Below, piece after piece: positions 16,449-25,099 of a stretch of 64,000 nt of DNA. Position 1 is the first letter of the stretch, and the number at the start of each line of letters is the position of its first letter. Location: positions 1-64,000 of the forward strand of contig JADJCX010000019.1 of assembly GCA_016703005.1 (NCBI GenBank). The letters are read 5' to 3'. This DNA is from Flavobacteriales bacterium (GTDB lineage Bacteria > Bacteroidota > Bacteroidia > Flavobacteriales_F > PHOS-HE28). The position numbers were made by a program, and so were the translations under genes. The notes beneath the pieces are model-generated. The model saw only the letters and a program-made list of their open reading frames with translations, made no database searches and had not been told where the DNA came from.

Positions 16449-17748
16449 AGTCGCCTGCGCGGAACTGTTCATTTTGGAACAGTTGCTGGTGGAAGGGGAT
16501 GGTTGTGCTCACGCCCTCGATGACGTATTCACCCAGTGCACGCTCCATCTTGTTCAAGGCTTCTTCGCGCGTTGCAGCCACCACGATCAGTTTGCTGATC
16601 ATGCTGTCGTAGTTCGGCGGGATGGTGTAGCCGGCGTAAACGTGGGTATCCACGCGCACGCCATGTCCGCCCGGAGCGTGGTATGTAGTGATCTTTCCGG
16701 GTGTAGGACGGAAGTTGTTGAACGGGTCCTCGGCGTTGATGCGGCACTGGATCGCGCAGCGCGTAGGTTCGTAGTTGAGGCCGCTGATCGGCACGCCTGC
16801 GGCGATCTTGATCTGTTCGCGCACCAGGTCGTAGTCGATCACTTCCTCGGTGATCGTGTGCTCCACTTGGATGCGGGTGTTCATTTCCATGAAGTAGAAG
16901 TTGCGGTTCTTGTCCACAAGGAACTCCACGGTACCTACACCTTCATAGTTCACACTGGCGGCGGCTTTGATCGCGGCCTCACCCATCTTTTTCCGCAAGG
17001 CCTTCGTCATGAACGGCGAAGGCGTTTCCTCCACGAGTTTCTGGTGCCTGCGTTGGATGGAGCAGTCACGTTCGCTCATGTGGCAGAAGGTGCCGTACTG
17101 ATCGCCCGCGATCTGGATCTCGATGTGGCGCGGCTCTTCGATGTACTTCTCCATGTACATCCCCGCATTGCCGAAAGCAGCGCCCGCCTCTTGGCTGGCC
17201 GTGTCGAAAGCGTTCTCGAACTCTTCCTCTTTCCACACCAAGCGCATGCCTTTGCCACCGCCACCGGCGGTCGCCTTCAGGATAACCGGGTAGCCGATCT
17301 TCTTTGCCTCCTTCTTCGCTAGTGTCAGATCCGTGACAAGTCCTTCGCTACCAGGAATGCAGGGCACACCTGCGGTTTTCATCGTTGCCTTGGCCGTGGC
17401 TTTGTCGCCCATCGCTTCGATCTGCTCCGGCAGCGCTCCAATGAACTTGATGCCGTGCTGCTGGCAGAGCTTGCTGAACTTGGCGTTCTCGCTCAGGAAA
17501 CCGTAGCCCGGGTGTATGCCGTCGGCATTGGTGATCTCCGCCGCAGCGATGATGCGCACCATGTTGAGGTAGCTCTCCTTGCTGGGCGGCGGGCCAATAC
17601 ACACGGCTTCATCGGCGAAACGTACGTGCAGGCTCTCGCGGTCGGCAGTGCTGTATACGGCCACTGTTTTGATGCCCATTTCCCGGCAGGTGCGGATAAC
17701 GCGCAGGGCGATCTCGCCGCGGTTGGCGATCAGGATCTTCTTGAACAT
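16402..17748 (-). CDS. accC: Acetyl-CoA carboxylase, biotin carboxylase subunit
   Basis: This 448-residue protein has the usual length for the family. AccC carboxylates the biotin carried by AccB using ATP and bicarbonate, the first half-reaction of malonyl-CoA formation. The N-terminus (MFKKILIANRGEIALRVIRT) is the biotin carboxylase signature. The ATP-grasp glycine loop GGGGKGMRLV lies near residue 165, and the catalytic EMNTRIQVEHTITE near 290. The C-terminal biotin-carboxylase domain is complete. The gene lies 9 bases after accB in the order plsX-fabH-accB-accC, so it is the last gene of the lipid operon. Assignment is secure, although close relatives serve propionyl-CoA carboxylases. Confidence 0.96.
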   Translation of the reverse strand: MFKKILIANRGEIALRVIRTCREMGIKTVAVYSTADRESLHVRFADEAVCIGPPPSKESYLNMVRIIAAAEITNADGIHPGYGFLSENAKFSKLCQQHGIKFIGALPEQIEAMGDKATAKATMKTAGVPCIPGSEGLVTDLTLAKKEAKKIGYPVILKATAGGGGKGMRLVWKEEEFENAFDTASQEAGAAFGNAGMYMEKYIEEPRHIEIQIAGDQYGTFCHMSERDCSIQRRHQKLVEETPSPFMTKALRKKMGEAAIKAAASVNYEGVGTVEFLVDKNRNFYFMEMNTRIQVEHTITEEVIDYDLVREQIKIAAGVPISGLNYEPTRCAIQCRINAEDPFNNFRPTPGKITTYHAPGGHGVRVDTHVYAGYTIPPNYDSMISKLIVVAATREEALNKMERALGEYVIEGVSTTIPFHQQLFQNEQFRAGDFNTKFLEGFELKRPA

Positions 17749-17757
17749 GGCCGGGGG

Positions 17758-18246
17758 TTAAGAAGGATCCACCAAGAACAACGGCTGGTCGTACTCCACC
17801 GGCTTGGCGTCGTCCACCAACACTTTCACGACCTTCCCCGCAATGTCGCTCTCGATCTCGTTGAAGAGCTTCATGGCTTCGATGATGCAGATGGGTTGAC
17901 CCTTCTTCACCTCGTCGCCCACGCTCACGAACACCGGTTTGCCGGGTCCGGCCGATCGGTAGAAGGTGCCGATCATGGGCGCCTTGATGGTGATGTATTT
18001 GCTATCGGCTGCCGGGGCGACCGGAGTGGGGGCTGAAGCGGGGGCCGGAGCAGCCGCAGCCATAGGAGTCGGAGCAGGTGCATACACCGGCGCTTGCGCC
18101 GCGAGCACTTGTACTTCCTTCTTGCCAGCAGGGGTCTTGATGGTGATCTTGAAATCCTTTTGCTCGATCTCCACTTCGCTCACACCGCTCTTGGCCACGA
18201 ACTTGATCAGTTCCTGGATCTGTGTCAGGTTCATTTCTTCGCTCAT
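17758..18246 (-). CDS. accB: Acetyl-CoA carboxylase biotin carboxyl carrier protein
   Basis: This 162-residue protein carries biotin between AccC and the carboxyltransferase. The N-terminal domain (MNLTQIQELIKFVAKSGVSE) is followed by an Ala/Pro-rich flexible linker at residues 50-80. The biotinyl domain comes last, with the attachment motif EAMKLFNEI and target Lys126. The first ATG (18246) and a second ATG four codons on are both usable; the first is taken. Spacing to accC is 9 bases. The linker and EAMK motif fix the assignment. Confidence 0.96.
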   Translation of the reverse strand: MSEEMNLTQIQELIKFVAKSGVSEVEIEQKDFKITIKTPAGKKEVQVLAAQAPVYAPAPTPMAAAAPAPASAPTPVAPAADSKYITIKAPMIGTFYRSAGPGKPVFVSVGDEVKKGQPICIIEAMKLFNEIESDIAGKVVKVLVDDAKPVEYDQPLFLVDPS

Positions 18247-18337
18247 TTTGTTAGGACTTCCGCAGCGTTGGGCATTTCAGGCCGACGGAATGGATCGCCA
18301 ATGTAGAAGTTCCAAGCCTCGGTTATCGGTGAGCGGG

Positions 18338-19333
18338 TTATCCGCCGTACGCCCACTTGAGGTAGATGGCACCCCACGTGAACCCTCCCCCGAAGGCGGA
18401 AAGGATGATGTTATCCCCTTTCTTCAACCGGGGCTCCCATTCCCATAAGCACAACGGCAATGTGCCAGCGGTGGTATTGCCGTATTTCCCGATGTTCACC
18501 ATCACTTTTTCATCGGGTAGGCCCATGCGATGCGCAGTGGCGTCGATGATGCGCTTGTTGGCTTGGTGCGGAACGAGCCAAGCGACGTCGTCGCCTTTCA
18601 AACCGTTGCGCTCCATGATCTCGGCGCTCACGTCGGCCATGTTGGTAACGGCGAACTTGAATACCGCCTTGCCTTCCTGGTAGACGAAATGCTCTTTGGC
18701 TTCAACGGTCTTGATGGAGGCTGGGCGCTTGCTGCCACCGGCCTTCTGGTGCAGGTACTGGCAACCGCTGCCATCGGCACGGAGGATGCTGTCGATGATC
18801 CCCAATCCCTCGTCGTTCGGCTCCAAGAGCACGGCCCCACAGCCATCACCGAAAATGATGCAGGTAGCCCTGTCGGTGTAATCGATGATGCTGCTCATTT
18901 TGTCGCCACCAACTACGACTACTTTCTTGTGTCGGCCCGATTCAATGAATTGGGCGCCGGTGGTCAGCGCGTACAAGAAGCCACTGCAAGCGGCCATCAG
19001 GTCGAAGCCCCAAGCGTTCTTGGCGCCGACTTTGTCGCAAATGATGTTCGCCGTCGCGGGGAATTGGTGGTCAGGAGTAACTGTGGCGCAGATCAAGAGA
19101 TCGATCTCCAAAGGGTCGAGACCCCGTTTGGCGCACAACCCCTTCACGGCTTCCACGGCCATAACGCTCAGGCCTTGGTCTTCACCCTTCAGGATGCGAC
19201 GCTCTTTGATGCCGGTGCGTTCGGTGATCCACGCATCGTTGGTGTCCACCATCGTTTCGAGCACGGCATTGCTCAGCACGAAATCCGGCAGATAGCCATG
19301 AACGGCGGTAATGGCGGCGGCGGTTTTGCTCAT
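18338..19333 (-). CDS. fabH: Beta-ketoacyl-ACP synthase III
   Basis: This 331-residue enzyme condenses acetyl-CoA (or a branched starter) with malonyl-ACP to begin fatty acid synthesis. The catalytic triad is visible: Cys116 in DLMAACSGFLYAL, His in WLVPHQANKRI, and Asn in GKYGNTTAGT. The TNDAWITERTGIKERR signature sits near residue 30. Its start overlaps the plsX stop by 4 bases, pointing to translational coupling, and accB follows 91 bases on. This is the standard phospholipid/fatty acid cluster order. Confidence 0.96.
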   Translation of the reverse strand: MSKTAAAITAVHGYLPDFVLSNAVLETMVDTNDAWITERTGIKERRILKGEDQGLSVMAVEAVKGLCAKRGLDPLEIDLLICATVTPDHQFPATANIICDKVGAKNAWGFDLMAACSGFLYALTTGAQFIESGRHKKVVVVGGDKMSSIIDYTDRATCIIFGDGCGAVLLEPNDEGLGIIDSILRADGSGCQYLHQKAGGSKRPASIKTVEAKEHFVYQEGKAVFKFAVTNMADVSAEIMERNGLKGDDVAWLVPHQANKRIIDATAHRMGLPDEKVMVNIGKYGNTTAGTLPLCLWEWEPRLKKGDNIILSAFGGGFTWGAIYLKWAYGG

Positions 19334-20283
19334 TGGAACGCGTCGCGTATGCGGTCGTTCAACTTGCTCTGCACCACTTCATGGGTGAAGAGCACCATGT
19401 TCTTGATCGTGGCCTCGTTGCTGATGCCGTGTCCGATGATCACGTTGCCGTTCACACCCAGCACGGGCAGTCCGCCATAATTCTCGTAGTCGAACCGGTC
19501 GAAGAAAGGTTCGTGAACGCCACGCTGTTGCAGTAGGTCGTGGAAGGCCTCGACCGCCTTGAGAACAATGTTGCCGGTGAATCCGTCGCAAACGATCACA
19601 TCGGCTTTGTCATTGAAAAGGTCGCGTCCTTCCACGTTGCCGATGAAATTGAACTGATTGCTCTCCTTCATCAACCCGTAGGTGGCTTGCGTTACCGCAT
19701 TGCCCTTCTTTTCCTCCTCACCAATATTGAGCAGCCCCACTTTGGGGTTGGCTATGTGATAAACGTGTTCGGCCAAGAGACTGCCGAGCAATCCGAACTG
19801 CACGAGCACATCGGGTTTGCAATCGGCGTTGGCACCCACATCCAGCAGAATACCATAGCTCCCGTTCTCCTTTGGCACCACACTGGGGATGCATGGGCGG
19901 ATAACGCCCGGAATGGGTTTCACACTGAACACGCTGCCCACCATCATCGCACCAGTATTGCCGGTGCTGGCGAAGGCATCGAGTTTGCCCTCTTTAAGCA
20001 AGTGGAATCCCAGGCTGATGCTGCTTCTGGGTTTGCTCTGTAGCGCCTTGGTGGCGCTATCGTGCATGGTGATATCATCCTCGCTTGAGACGATATCGAA
20101 CCCAGCGGCATCGGCACCATGCTGGGCCAACGCCGCCGCGATCGCCTCGTTGTTGCCGATCAGTACCATGCGTACACCCTGCGGCAGGTCGCGCGCAGCC
20201 ATCACGGCGGCATGCACGACCACGGCTGGGCCGTGATCGCTGCCCATGATGTCGAGACCTATCCGCATGTGGTGGTCGGACAA
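19330..20283 (-). CDS. plsX: Phosphate acyltransferase PlsX
   Basis: This 317-residue protein converts acyl-ACP and phosphate to acyl-phosphate, feeding PlsY in phosphatidic acid synthesis. The N-terminal IGLDIMGSDHGPAVVVHAAV matches the family, as do STGNTGAMMVGSVFSV and VCDGFTGNIVLKAVEAFHD. The first ATG is at 20283 and another lies five codons on (MRIGLDIMG); either could be used. The gene lies between rpmF and fabH, with a 4-base overlap into fabH. It is cytosolic and membrane-associated. Confidence 0.95.
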   Translation of the reverse strand: MSDHHMRIGLDIMGSDHGPAVVVHAAVMAARDLPQGVRMVLIGNNEAIAAALAQHGADAAGFDIVSSEDDITMHDSATKALQSKPRSSISLGFHLLKEGKLDAFASTGNTGAMMVGSVFSVKPIPGVIRPCIPSVVPKENGSYGILLDVGANADCKPDVLVQFGLLGSLLAEHVYHIANPKVGLLNIGEEEKKGNAVTQATYGLMKESNQFNFIGNVEGRDLFNDKADVIVCDGFTGNIVLKAVEAFHDLLQQRGVHEPFFDRFDYENYGGLPVLGVNGNVIIGHGISNEATIKNMVLFTHEVVQSKLNDRIRDAFQ

Positions 20284-20312
20284 GATTGAAACGTCACGTT
20301 CGGCGCTGCGCC

Positions 20313-20504
20313 TTAGTCGTTCGCGGTCTTGTCAATGACCACTTTGCCCTTGTAATAGAGCTTGCCCTCTTCCCAATGGGCGCGATGACGCAAGTGCAAT
20401 GTGCCTGTTGCGCTATCGGTGCTCAGCGTGGGCACGGCAGCGTTCTGGTGCGTGCGGCGCTTGTCGCGGCGGGTGCTGGAGTGGCGTCGTTTGGGATTTG
20501 GCAT
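20313..20504 (-). CDS. rpmF: 50S ribosomal protein L32
   Basis: This 63-residue basic protein begins MPNPKRRHSSTRRDKRRTH, the invariant start of L32. The middle reads LRHRAHWEEGKLYYKGKVV, the Bacteroidota form that lacks the zinc-binding Cys pairs of other L32 types. It lies between the DUF177 gene and plsX, an arrangement conserved across bacteria. Confidence 0.95.
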   Translation of the reverse strand: MPNPKRRHSSTRRDKRRTHQNAAVPTLSTDSATGTLHLRHRAHWEEGKLYYKGKVVIDKTAND

Positions 20505-20523
20505 TTCTCGTCGTGTTGTGCGC

Positions 20524-21048
20524 TCAGGCGCGCTTTTCCTGTTTCAATTTTCGTAAAGCATCCCACCGCGGGTCGGGATCATGGGCTTCCTCATGGCCAG
20601 GGCCGTAATTGGCCAATGCGCTGTCCACCTCCGGATCACATTCACCTGCCGGGTGTACCCTGCGGATGGGCAGTGCCAAGCTGATGCATTCGTGGATGAA
20701 ATGCCCCAGATCAATGGTATGCGCCGATGGATCCAGTCCGATCATCTCCTCGTCGTCGAAGTCCTCTGTAGTGTTCAGCTGAAAGATCTGCCGTTGTTTA
20801 CCGGTCACGGGGAAGTCCAGCGGCGCGTTGCAGTGGTCGCAAAGCACGTTCACAATGCCCTCCGTGCTGATGTTCACCACCAGCAAGGCCTCGCTCTTAT
20901 CCATAGTGGCATTGATCTCCACGGAGCCATGCTCGAACTCCTGTTCTCCTTGCTCCTTGAAGAACGCCTCGCCTACGGTCCAATTGAACGTATGCAGGCC
21001 GTCCTTCAGGCCGGCGAAATCAATGGTATGCTCACTATGCGGTTTCAC
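20524..21048 (-). CDS. DUF177 (YceD-type) protein
   Basis: The GTG at 21048 gives a 174-residue product beginning MKPHSEHTIDFAGLKDGLH, the usual start of DUF177 proteins. The longer reading frame adds 31 residues unlike the family. A pair of Cys residues (LCDHCNAPLDFPVTG) and the acidic loop before the C-terminal helix match the family, whose plant homologues help 23S rRNA maturation. It precedes rpmF by 19 bases, as is typical. A role in ribosome assembly or rRNA level is inferred from family knowledge. The C-terminus has DPRWDALRKLK, the end motif of Bacteroidota members. Confidence 0.88.
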   Translation of the reverse strand: MKPHSEHTIDFAGLKDGLHTFNWTVGEAFFKEQGEQEFEHGSVEINATMDKSEALLVVNISTEGIVNVLCDHCNAPLDFPVTGKQRQIFQLNTTEDFDDEEMIGLDPSAHTIDLGHFIHECISLALPIRRVHPAGECDPEVDSALANYGPGHEEAHDPDPRWDALRKLKQEKRA

Positions 21049-21121
21049 TTCGGTAGCAGGATCCCTTCCGGAAAAGGGGAGGCGAAAGTAACCGATCCCG
21101 GCAACCCGGAAACCACGACTG

Positions 21122-21562
21122 TTGGCCTTGGGCCACACCGATGGCGCCCTGACCAGCGGCGTGGCGCATCTTCGCCCCCCAAAAGTTGCAGATCGGTCGC
21201 CAGTTTTTCACATCCCCATCCCACAACCCCGGTTGGACCTCGAATTCGATAAACGCTGGCGGGACCTGTTGAAGGCCCAAACCGAACGGTTCGGTCAGCC
21301 CGTGGACCTGAATGGTCTGCTTTTCCTCATTGGCGTCCAGGAACTGGGGCAGGACGTGCGCACCTACAAGAAGGACGAGAAAGTGAACCTGATGCACATT
21401 GCCATCTGTGTGCTGCTGGTACCCTATGGCTATTACAAGGAATTGGGCCGCGACCCCGATGGCTGGCCGCACTTCGAACGGGTGAAGGATCTGCCACCCT
21501 TGGAGGCCAAGGAGCAGGAACGGCTGATGAAGGAGGCGATCCTCGCCTATTTCAGCGAATAA
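21122..21562 (+). CDS. Conserved hypothetical protein of Bacteroidota type
   Basis: This protein is up to 146 residues long. From about residue 35 onward (FDKRWRDLL) it looks like a conserved small cytosolic protein seen in Bacteroidota. Its marks are GLLFLIGVQELGQDVRTYKKDEKVNLMHIA, here split as LLFLIGVQELG and KDEKVNLMHIA, then GYYKELGRDPDGWPHFE and an acidic end. The true start is uncertain. The first 30 residues are not family-like, so a GTG further in (for example at VADRSP, about 21185) is plausible. It diverges from the DUF177 gene and runs head-on into the lipoprotein gene, one base apart. The function is unknown. Confidence 0.7.
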   Translation: MALGHTDGALTSGVAHLRPPKVADRSPVFHIPIPQPRLDLEFDKRWRDLLKAQTERFGQPVDLNGLLFLIGVQELGQDVRTYKKDEKVNLMHIAICVLLVPYGYYKELGRDPDGWPHFERVKDLPPLEAKEQERLMKEAILAYFSE

Positions 21563-21563
21563 C

Positions 21564-21959
21564 TCAGATGGTGACCGGCACCAGTACCACGGTCTCCTCG
21601 TTCTCCTCCTCTTCCAGGATCTTGATGATGCCCTCCGCTGCCAGCGTATCGTAAGAAGCGAAGATGTCCAGCACGGCGAAGCCAGCTTGACCCTGCTTAT
21701 AGAAATCGGAGTAGTCGAAAACGATGATGCCCGAAGCATCGGTATTGCCCTCTTTCAGCAGGCGACTTGGGTCGCCCAGTGGGTAAGTAGGATTGGCGAA
21801 GAGCTTCACATACGCGCCTGCAACCGGTTGGCTGTCCTCATCCACTACGGTGATGATGGCCTTGGTAGGCTCCACTTTGTTGCAGGAATTCAGTACGAAG
21901 ACAGCAGCGAGAAGTGCAATTGTGCCGGCAAGCAAGCTGAAGGGACGGGGTGCGGTCAT
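21564..21959 (-). CDS. Small lipoprotein with transthyretin-like domain
   Basis: This 131-residue protein has an N-terminal signal (MTAPRPFSLLAGTIALLAAV) and a lipobox ending VLNSC, so the mature Cys at residue 27 would be lipidated. The rest is one beta-sandwich of CarboxypepD_reg/transthyretin type (AIITVVDEDSQPVAGAYVKL ... GNTDASGIIVFDYS), with an acidic C-terminal strand. A periplasmic or outer-membrane location is expected. The specific role is not known. Confidence 0.75.
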   Translation of the reverse strand: MTAPRPFSLLAGTIALLAAVFVLNSCNKVEPTKAIITVVDEDSQPVAGAYVKLFANPTYPLGDPSRLLKEGNTDASGIIVFDYSDFYKQGQAGFAVLDIFASYDTLAAEGIIKILEEEENEETVVLVPVTI

Positions 21960-22028
21960 TGGGCTACTTTTGGCGGCCTTCGCTGGAAGGCCCGTTTTTT
22001 CGAGGAACCAAATGTAGCGTAAGGCCCA

Positions 22029-22730
22029 ATGCGCCTGCCAACCACTGCCGCCAAGCTCCTTGCTGGACTATCGATCCTGACCGTGTTCGTGGGGGCTTCG
22101 GCGTCCAAGGATGGGACCCGCCCGCGGGTGGAGATCCGCACGGAACTGGGCTCTATGGTCGTGGAACTGTACAATGAAACACCGCTGCACCGGGCTAATT
22201 TCCTGAAGCTGGTGAGGGAAGGGCGGTACGATAGCCTGTTGTGGCATCGTGTGATACCTGCTTTCATGATCCAAGGCGGGGATATGGACAGCAGGAACGC
22301 CCTGTCCGGTGCCGCCCTTGGCAACGGCGGACCAGGCTATACCGTCCCGGCGGAGTTCGTTCCCGCCTTGATCCACAAGAAGGGGGCATTGAGCGCTGCC
22401 CGCGCCCCTGACCAAGTGAACCCCGAAAAGGCGAGCAGTGGAAGCCAGTTCTATGTGGTACAGGGCAAAAGTTGGCAACCCAATGAGTTGCAGATGCTGG
22501 TCGAGCGTAAGAACCGGGGGTTGGCTACGCCCCGATACGGATATACGCCTGACCAGATCGCGGCGTACACGCGCATGGGTGGTGCCCCCCACCTGGACGG
22601 TGATTACACTGTTTTTGGTGAAGTGGTGGAAGGCATCGATCTGGTTGATCGGATCGCCTCGGTTGCCTGTGACCAGAACGACCGGCCCCTTACCGACCTT
22701 CACATGTATATGCGTGTACTGAAGCCATGA
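22029..22730 (+). CDS. Cyclophilin-type peptidyl-prolyl cis-trans isomerase, exported
   Basis: This 233-residue protein has a signal-like N-terminus (LLAGLSILTVFVGASASKD). The cyclophilin core follows: VEIRTELGSMVVELYNET, YDSLLWHRVIPAFMIQGGD (the catalytic R/F/Q residues of the family), SSGSQFYVVQG and HLDGDYTVFGEVVEGID. An insert of about 50 residues rich in charged positions separates the last two blocks, as in other Bacteroidota members. It would speed proline isomerisation in the periplasm. It overlaps pheS by 4 bases (ATGA), so the two are coupled. Confidence 0.9.
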   Translation: MRLPTTAAKLLAGLSILTVFVGASASKDGTRPRVEIRTELGSMVVELYNETPLHRANFLKLVREGRYDSLLWHRVIPAFMIQGGDMDSRNALSGAALGNGGPGYTVPAEFVPALIHKKGALSAARAPDQVNPEKASSGSQFYVVQGKSWQPNELQMLVERKNRGLATPRYGYTPDQIAAYTRMGGAPHLDGDYTVFGEVVEGIDLVDRIASVACDQNDRPLTDLHMYMRVLKP

Positions 22731-23764
22731 GCCTGAAAGAGAGGATCGCAACGCTGGAGGAGGAGTTGCGCTCGTTGGCGGCTGAAACCCGGGACGAAGC
22801 AGAACAACTGCGCGTGCGATGGCTCGGTCGGAATGGCGTTGTAACGGTTCTGTTCGAGGAATTCAAGCAGGTGGCCTCGGAGGAGAAACGCGAACTCGGC
22901 CAGGTGATGAACCGGCTGAAAGTGTCGGCACAAGCGCGCATTGATGAGTTGAAGAACAGTGCTGTCGAAGCAGGTAACGGTACGGAGGGGACGGGTGACA
23001 TTACGAGACCTGCACGGACCGAGCCCGTCGGCAGCCTGCACCCGATCAGCATTGTGCGGCAGCGCATCATCGATGTGTTCGGCCGTATCGGGTATACCGT
23101 GAGCCAGGGACCTGAAGTCGAAGACGACCATCACAACTTCAGCGCGCTCAACTTCCCGCCTGACCACCCTGCCCGGGACATGCAAGACACGTTTTTCGTT
23201 GACTTGGGTGCCGATATGGCGCTGCGCACGCATACCAGCAGCGTGCAGGTGCGTGTGATGGAAAGCAGCAAGCCACCTATCCGCACCATTTCACCAGGGC
23301 GCGTTTACCGGAATGAAGCCATCAGCGCCCGAGCGCACTGCATGTTCCATCAAGTGGAAGGTTTGTACGTGGACAAAGGCGTAAGCTTCGCCGAACTGAA
23401 AGGAACGCTGGACCACTTCGCCAAGGCCATGTTCGGCGCTGATGTAAAGATCCGATTGCGGCCGAGCTACTTCCCCTTCACAGAGCCTAGCGCCGAAGTG
23501 GATATGAGCTGCAGCATCTGCGGCGGAAGTGGTTGTAACGTGTGTAAACACAGTGGCTGGGTGGAGATCATGGGCTGTGGCATGGTGGATCCCGCCGTGC
23601 TCACCAACTGTGGCATTGACCCGGAGGTTTATAGTGGCTTCGCGTTCGGCATGGGGGTGGAGCGCATTGCACAATTGCTCTATCGTGTGCCCGATCTGCG
23701 GCTCTACTGGGAGAATGATGTGCGCTTCCTGGAACAGTTCAACGACGGTGCGTTCCGGGCATAG
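22727..23764 (+). CDS. pheS: Phenylalanyl-tRNA synthetase alpha subunit
   Basis: This 345-residue protein charges tRNA-Phe together with PheT. The N-terminal coiled-coil arm (residues 1-85) is followed by the class II catalytic core, with motif 2 at GRVYRNEAISARAHCMFHQVE and motif 3 at FAFGMGVERIAQLLYRV. A Cys-rich insertion (CSICGGSGCNVCKHSGW) is the known variation in this family. pheT is not adjacent, which is normal for Bacteroidota. The start overlaps the cyclophilin stop. Confidence 0.95.
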   Translation: MSLKERIATLEEELRSLAAETRDEAEQLRVRWLGRNGVVTVLFEEFKQVASEEKRELGQVMNRLKVSAQARIDELKNSAVEAGNGTEGTGDITRPARTEPVGSLHPISIVRQRIIDVFGRIGYTVSQGPEVEDDHHNFSALNFPPDHPARDMQDTFFVDLGADMALRTHTSSVQVRVMESSKPPIRTISPGRVYRNEAISARAHCMFHQVEGLYVDKGVSFAELKGTLDHFAKAMFGADVKIRLRPSYFPFTEPSAEVDMSCSICGGSGCNVCKHSGWVEIMGCGMVDPAVLTNCGIDPEVYSGFAFGMGVERIAQLLYRVPDLRLYWENDVRFLEQFNDGAFRA

Positions 23765-23815
23765 TTCTCACACAGGAGCTAGACAGTGATGCGCGGATAG
23801 GAGCATCGAACGCGC

Positions 23816-25099
23816 ATGCAAGGAGCCGCAGAGATCAAAACCGACGTGCTGATCGTTGGTGCAGGTCCCGGTGGCTGCACAGCAGCACTGAAGCTGGCCC
23901 AGCTCGGTGTGGATGCGGTGCTGGTGGACAGGTCGCGCTTTCCACGCGACAAGGTTTGTGGCGATGCATTGAGCGGGAAAGTGGTGCGCTGCCTGGAACG
24001 TCTCGACCCCTCATTGGCTGTTGATCTCCGCCGGCAAAGTGAACTGCTTCCCAGCTGGGGTGTCACGTTCGTTGCGCCTAGCGGGCGCTCCTTGCGCGTG
24101 CCGTTCTCGCGCAACACCGGGGAAGGACAAGCACCCGGTGCCATCCTTCCGCGCATGCAGTTCGATAACTTCATGCTCGATGCGGTGAAGCGCGATGGCC
24201 GAGTGCGCGTGATCGAAGGCACGACGGCAAAACAGTTCGAGCGCACGAACGATGGGTGGACTGTTGATCTTGTCGGCCAACACCTACCGCATACACGGTG
24301 CCACCCGGAATTGATCCTTGATGCTTCGGGTGCGAACTCACACTTCGCGCGCCACGTGGGCAAGTTGCCCATGGAGCCGCGGCACCACTGCGCCGGTGTA
24401 CGTGCCTACTTCCAAGGCGTCACAAACCTCGACGCGCAAGGCTTCATCGAACTCATCTTCCTCGAAGAACTGCTTCCTGGCTACTTGTGGATCTTCCCGT
24501 TGCCGAACGGGCGCGCGAACGTGGGCCTCGGGTTGCGTAGTGATGTGGTGCGCAAGCGCGGTGCGGATCTGAAAGCGCTGATGACGCAACTGATCACCGA
24601 ACATCCCCAACTGAAAGCGCGGTTCGCGAATGCGACCATGGAGGGCACCATCCAAGGCATGGGACTTCCGTTGGCCAGCAAGCGTTGGCCCATCAGTGGC
24701 GATGGCTACATACTCATAGGCGATGCCGCACACCTTATTGACCCCTTCACCGGCGAAGGCATAAGCCACGCCATGATCAGTGGGATGCACGCCGCGGATG
24801 TTGCCGCCAGCGTGATCACCACACCAAGACCGGCCACGTCGGGAGCGGGCGGGCAGCGGCTCCATGAATACGATCAACGCGTATGGAAACGACTGGGAAA
24901 GGAGATCGGCATCAGTACGCGCTTGCAGCAATTGGCGAACAAGCCATGGCTCTTCAACCTTGTGGTGAACAAAGCCATCAACAATCCGGCGCTTGCCGAC
25001 ACCATCAGCAGCATGTTCAACGACCTGGACATGCGCGAGCGGTTGAAGAGCCCACGATTCTATATGGACCTCTTGCTGGGTCGATCGCCTAAGCCTTGA
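23816..25099 (+). CDS. FAD-dependent oxidoreductase, geranylgeranyl reductase family
   Basis: This 427-residue flavoprotein has the FAD-binding signature VLIVGAGPGGCTAALKLAQL at residue 9 and the family motif PRDKVCGDALSG. The second FAD contact, GYILIGDAAHLIDPFTGEGI, lies near residue 295. Members reduce isoprenoid chains of lipids or quinones; in Bacteroidota the substrate is usually not established. The gene follows pheS by 51 bases. It meets the next gene convergently with an 11-base overlap. Confidence 0.85.
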   Translation: MQGAAEIKTDVLIVGAGPGGCTAALKLAQLGVDAVLVDRSRFPRDKVCGDALSGKVVRCLERLDPSLAVDLRRQSELLPSWGVTFVAPSGRSLRVPFSRNTGEGQAPGAILPRMQFDNFMLDAVKRDGRVRVIEGTTAKQFERTNDGWTVDLVGQHLPHTRCHPELILDASGANSHFARHVGKLPMEPRHHCAGVRAYFQGVTNLDAQGFIELIFLEELLPGYLWIFPLPNGRANVGLGLRSDVVRKRGADLKALMTQLITEHPQLKARFANATMEGTIQGMGLPLASKRWPISGDGYILIGDAAHLIDPFTGEGISHAMISGMHAADVAASVITTPRPATSGAGGQRLHEYDQRVWKRLGKEIGISTRLQQLANKPWLFNLVVNKAINNPALADTISSMFNDLDMRERLKSPRFYMDLLLGRSPKP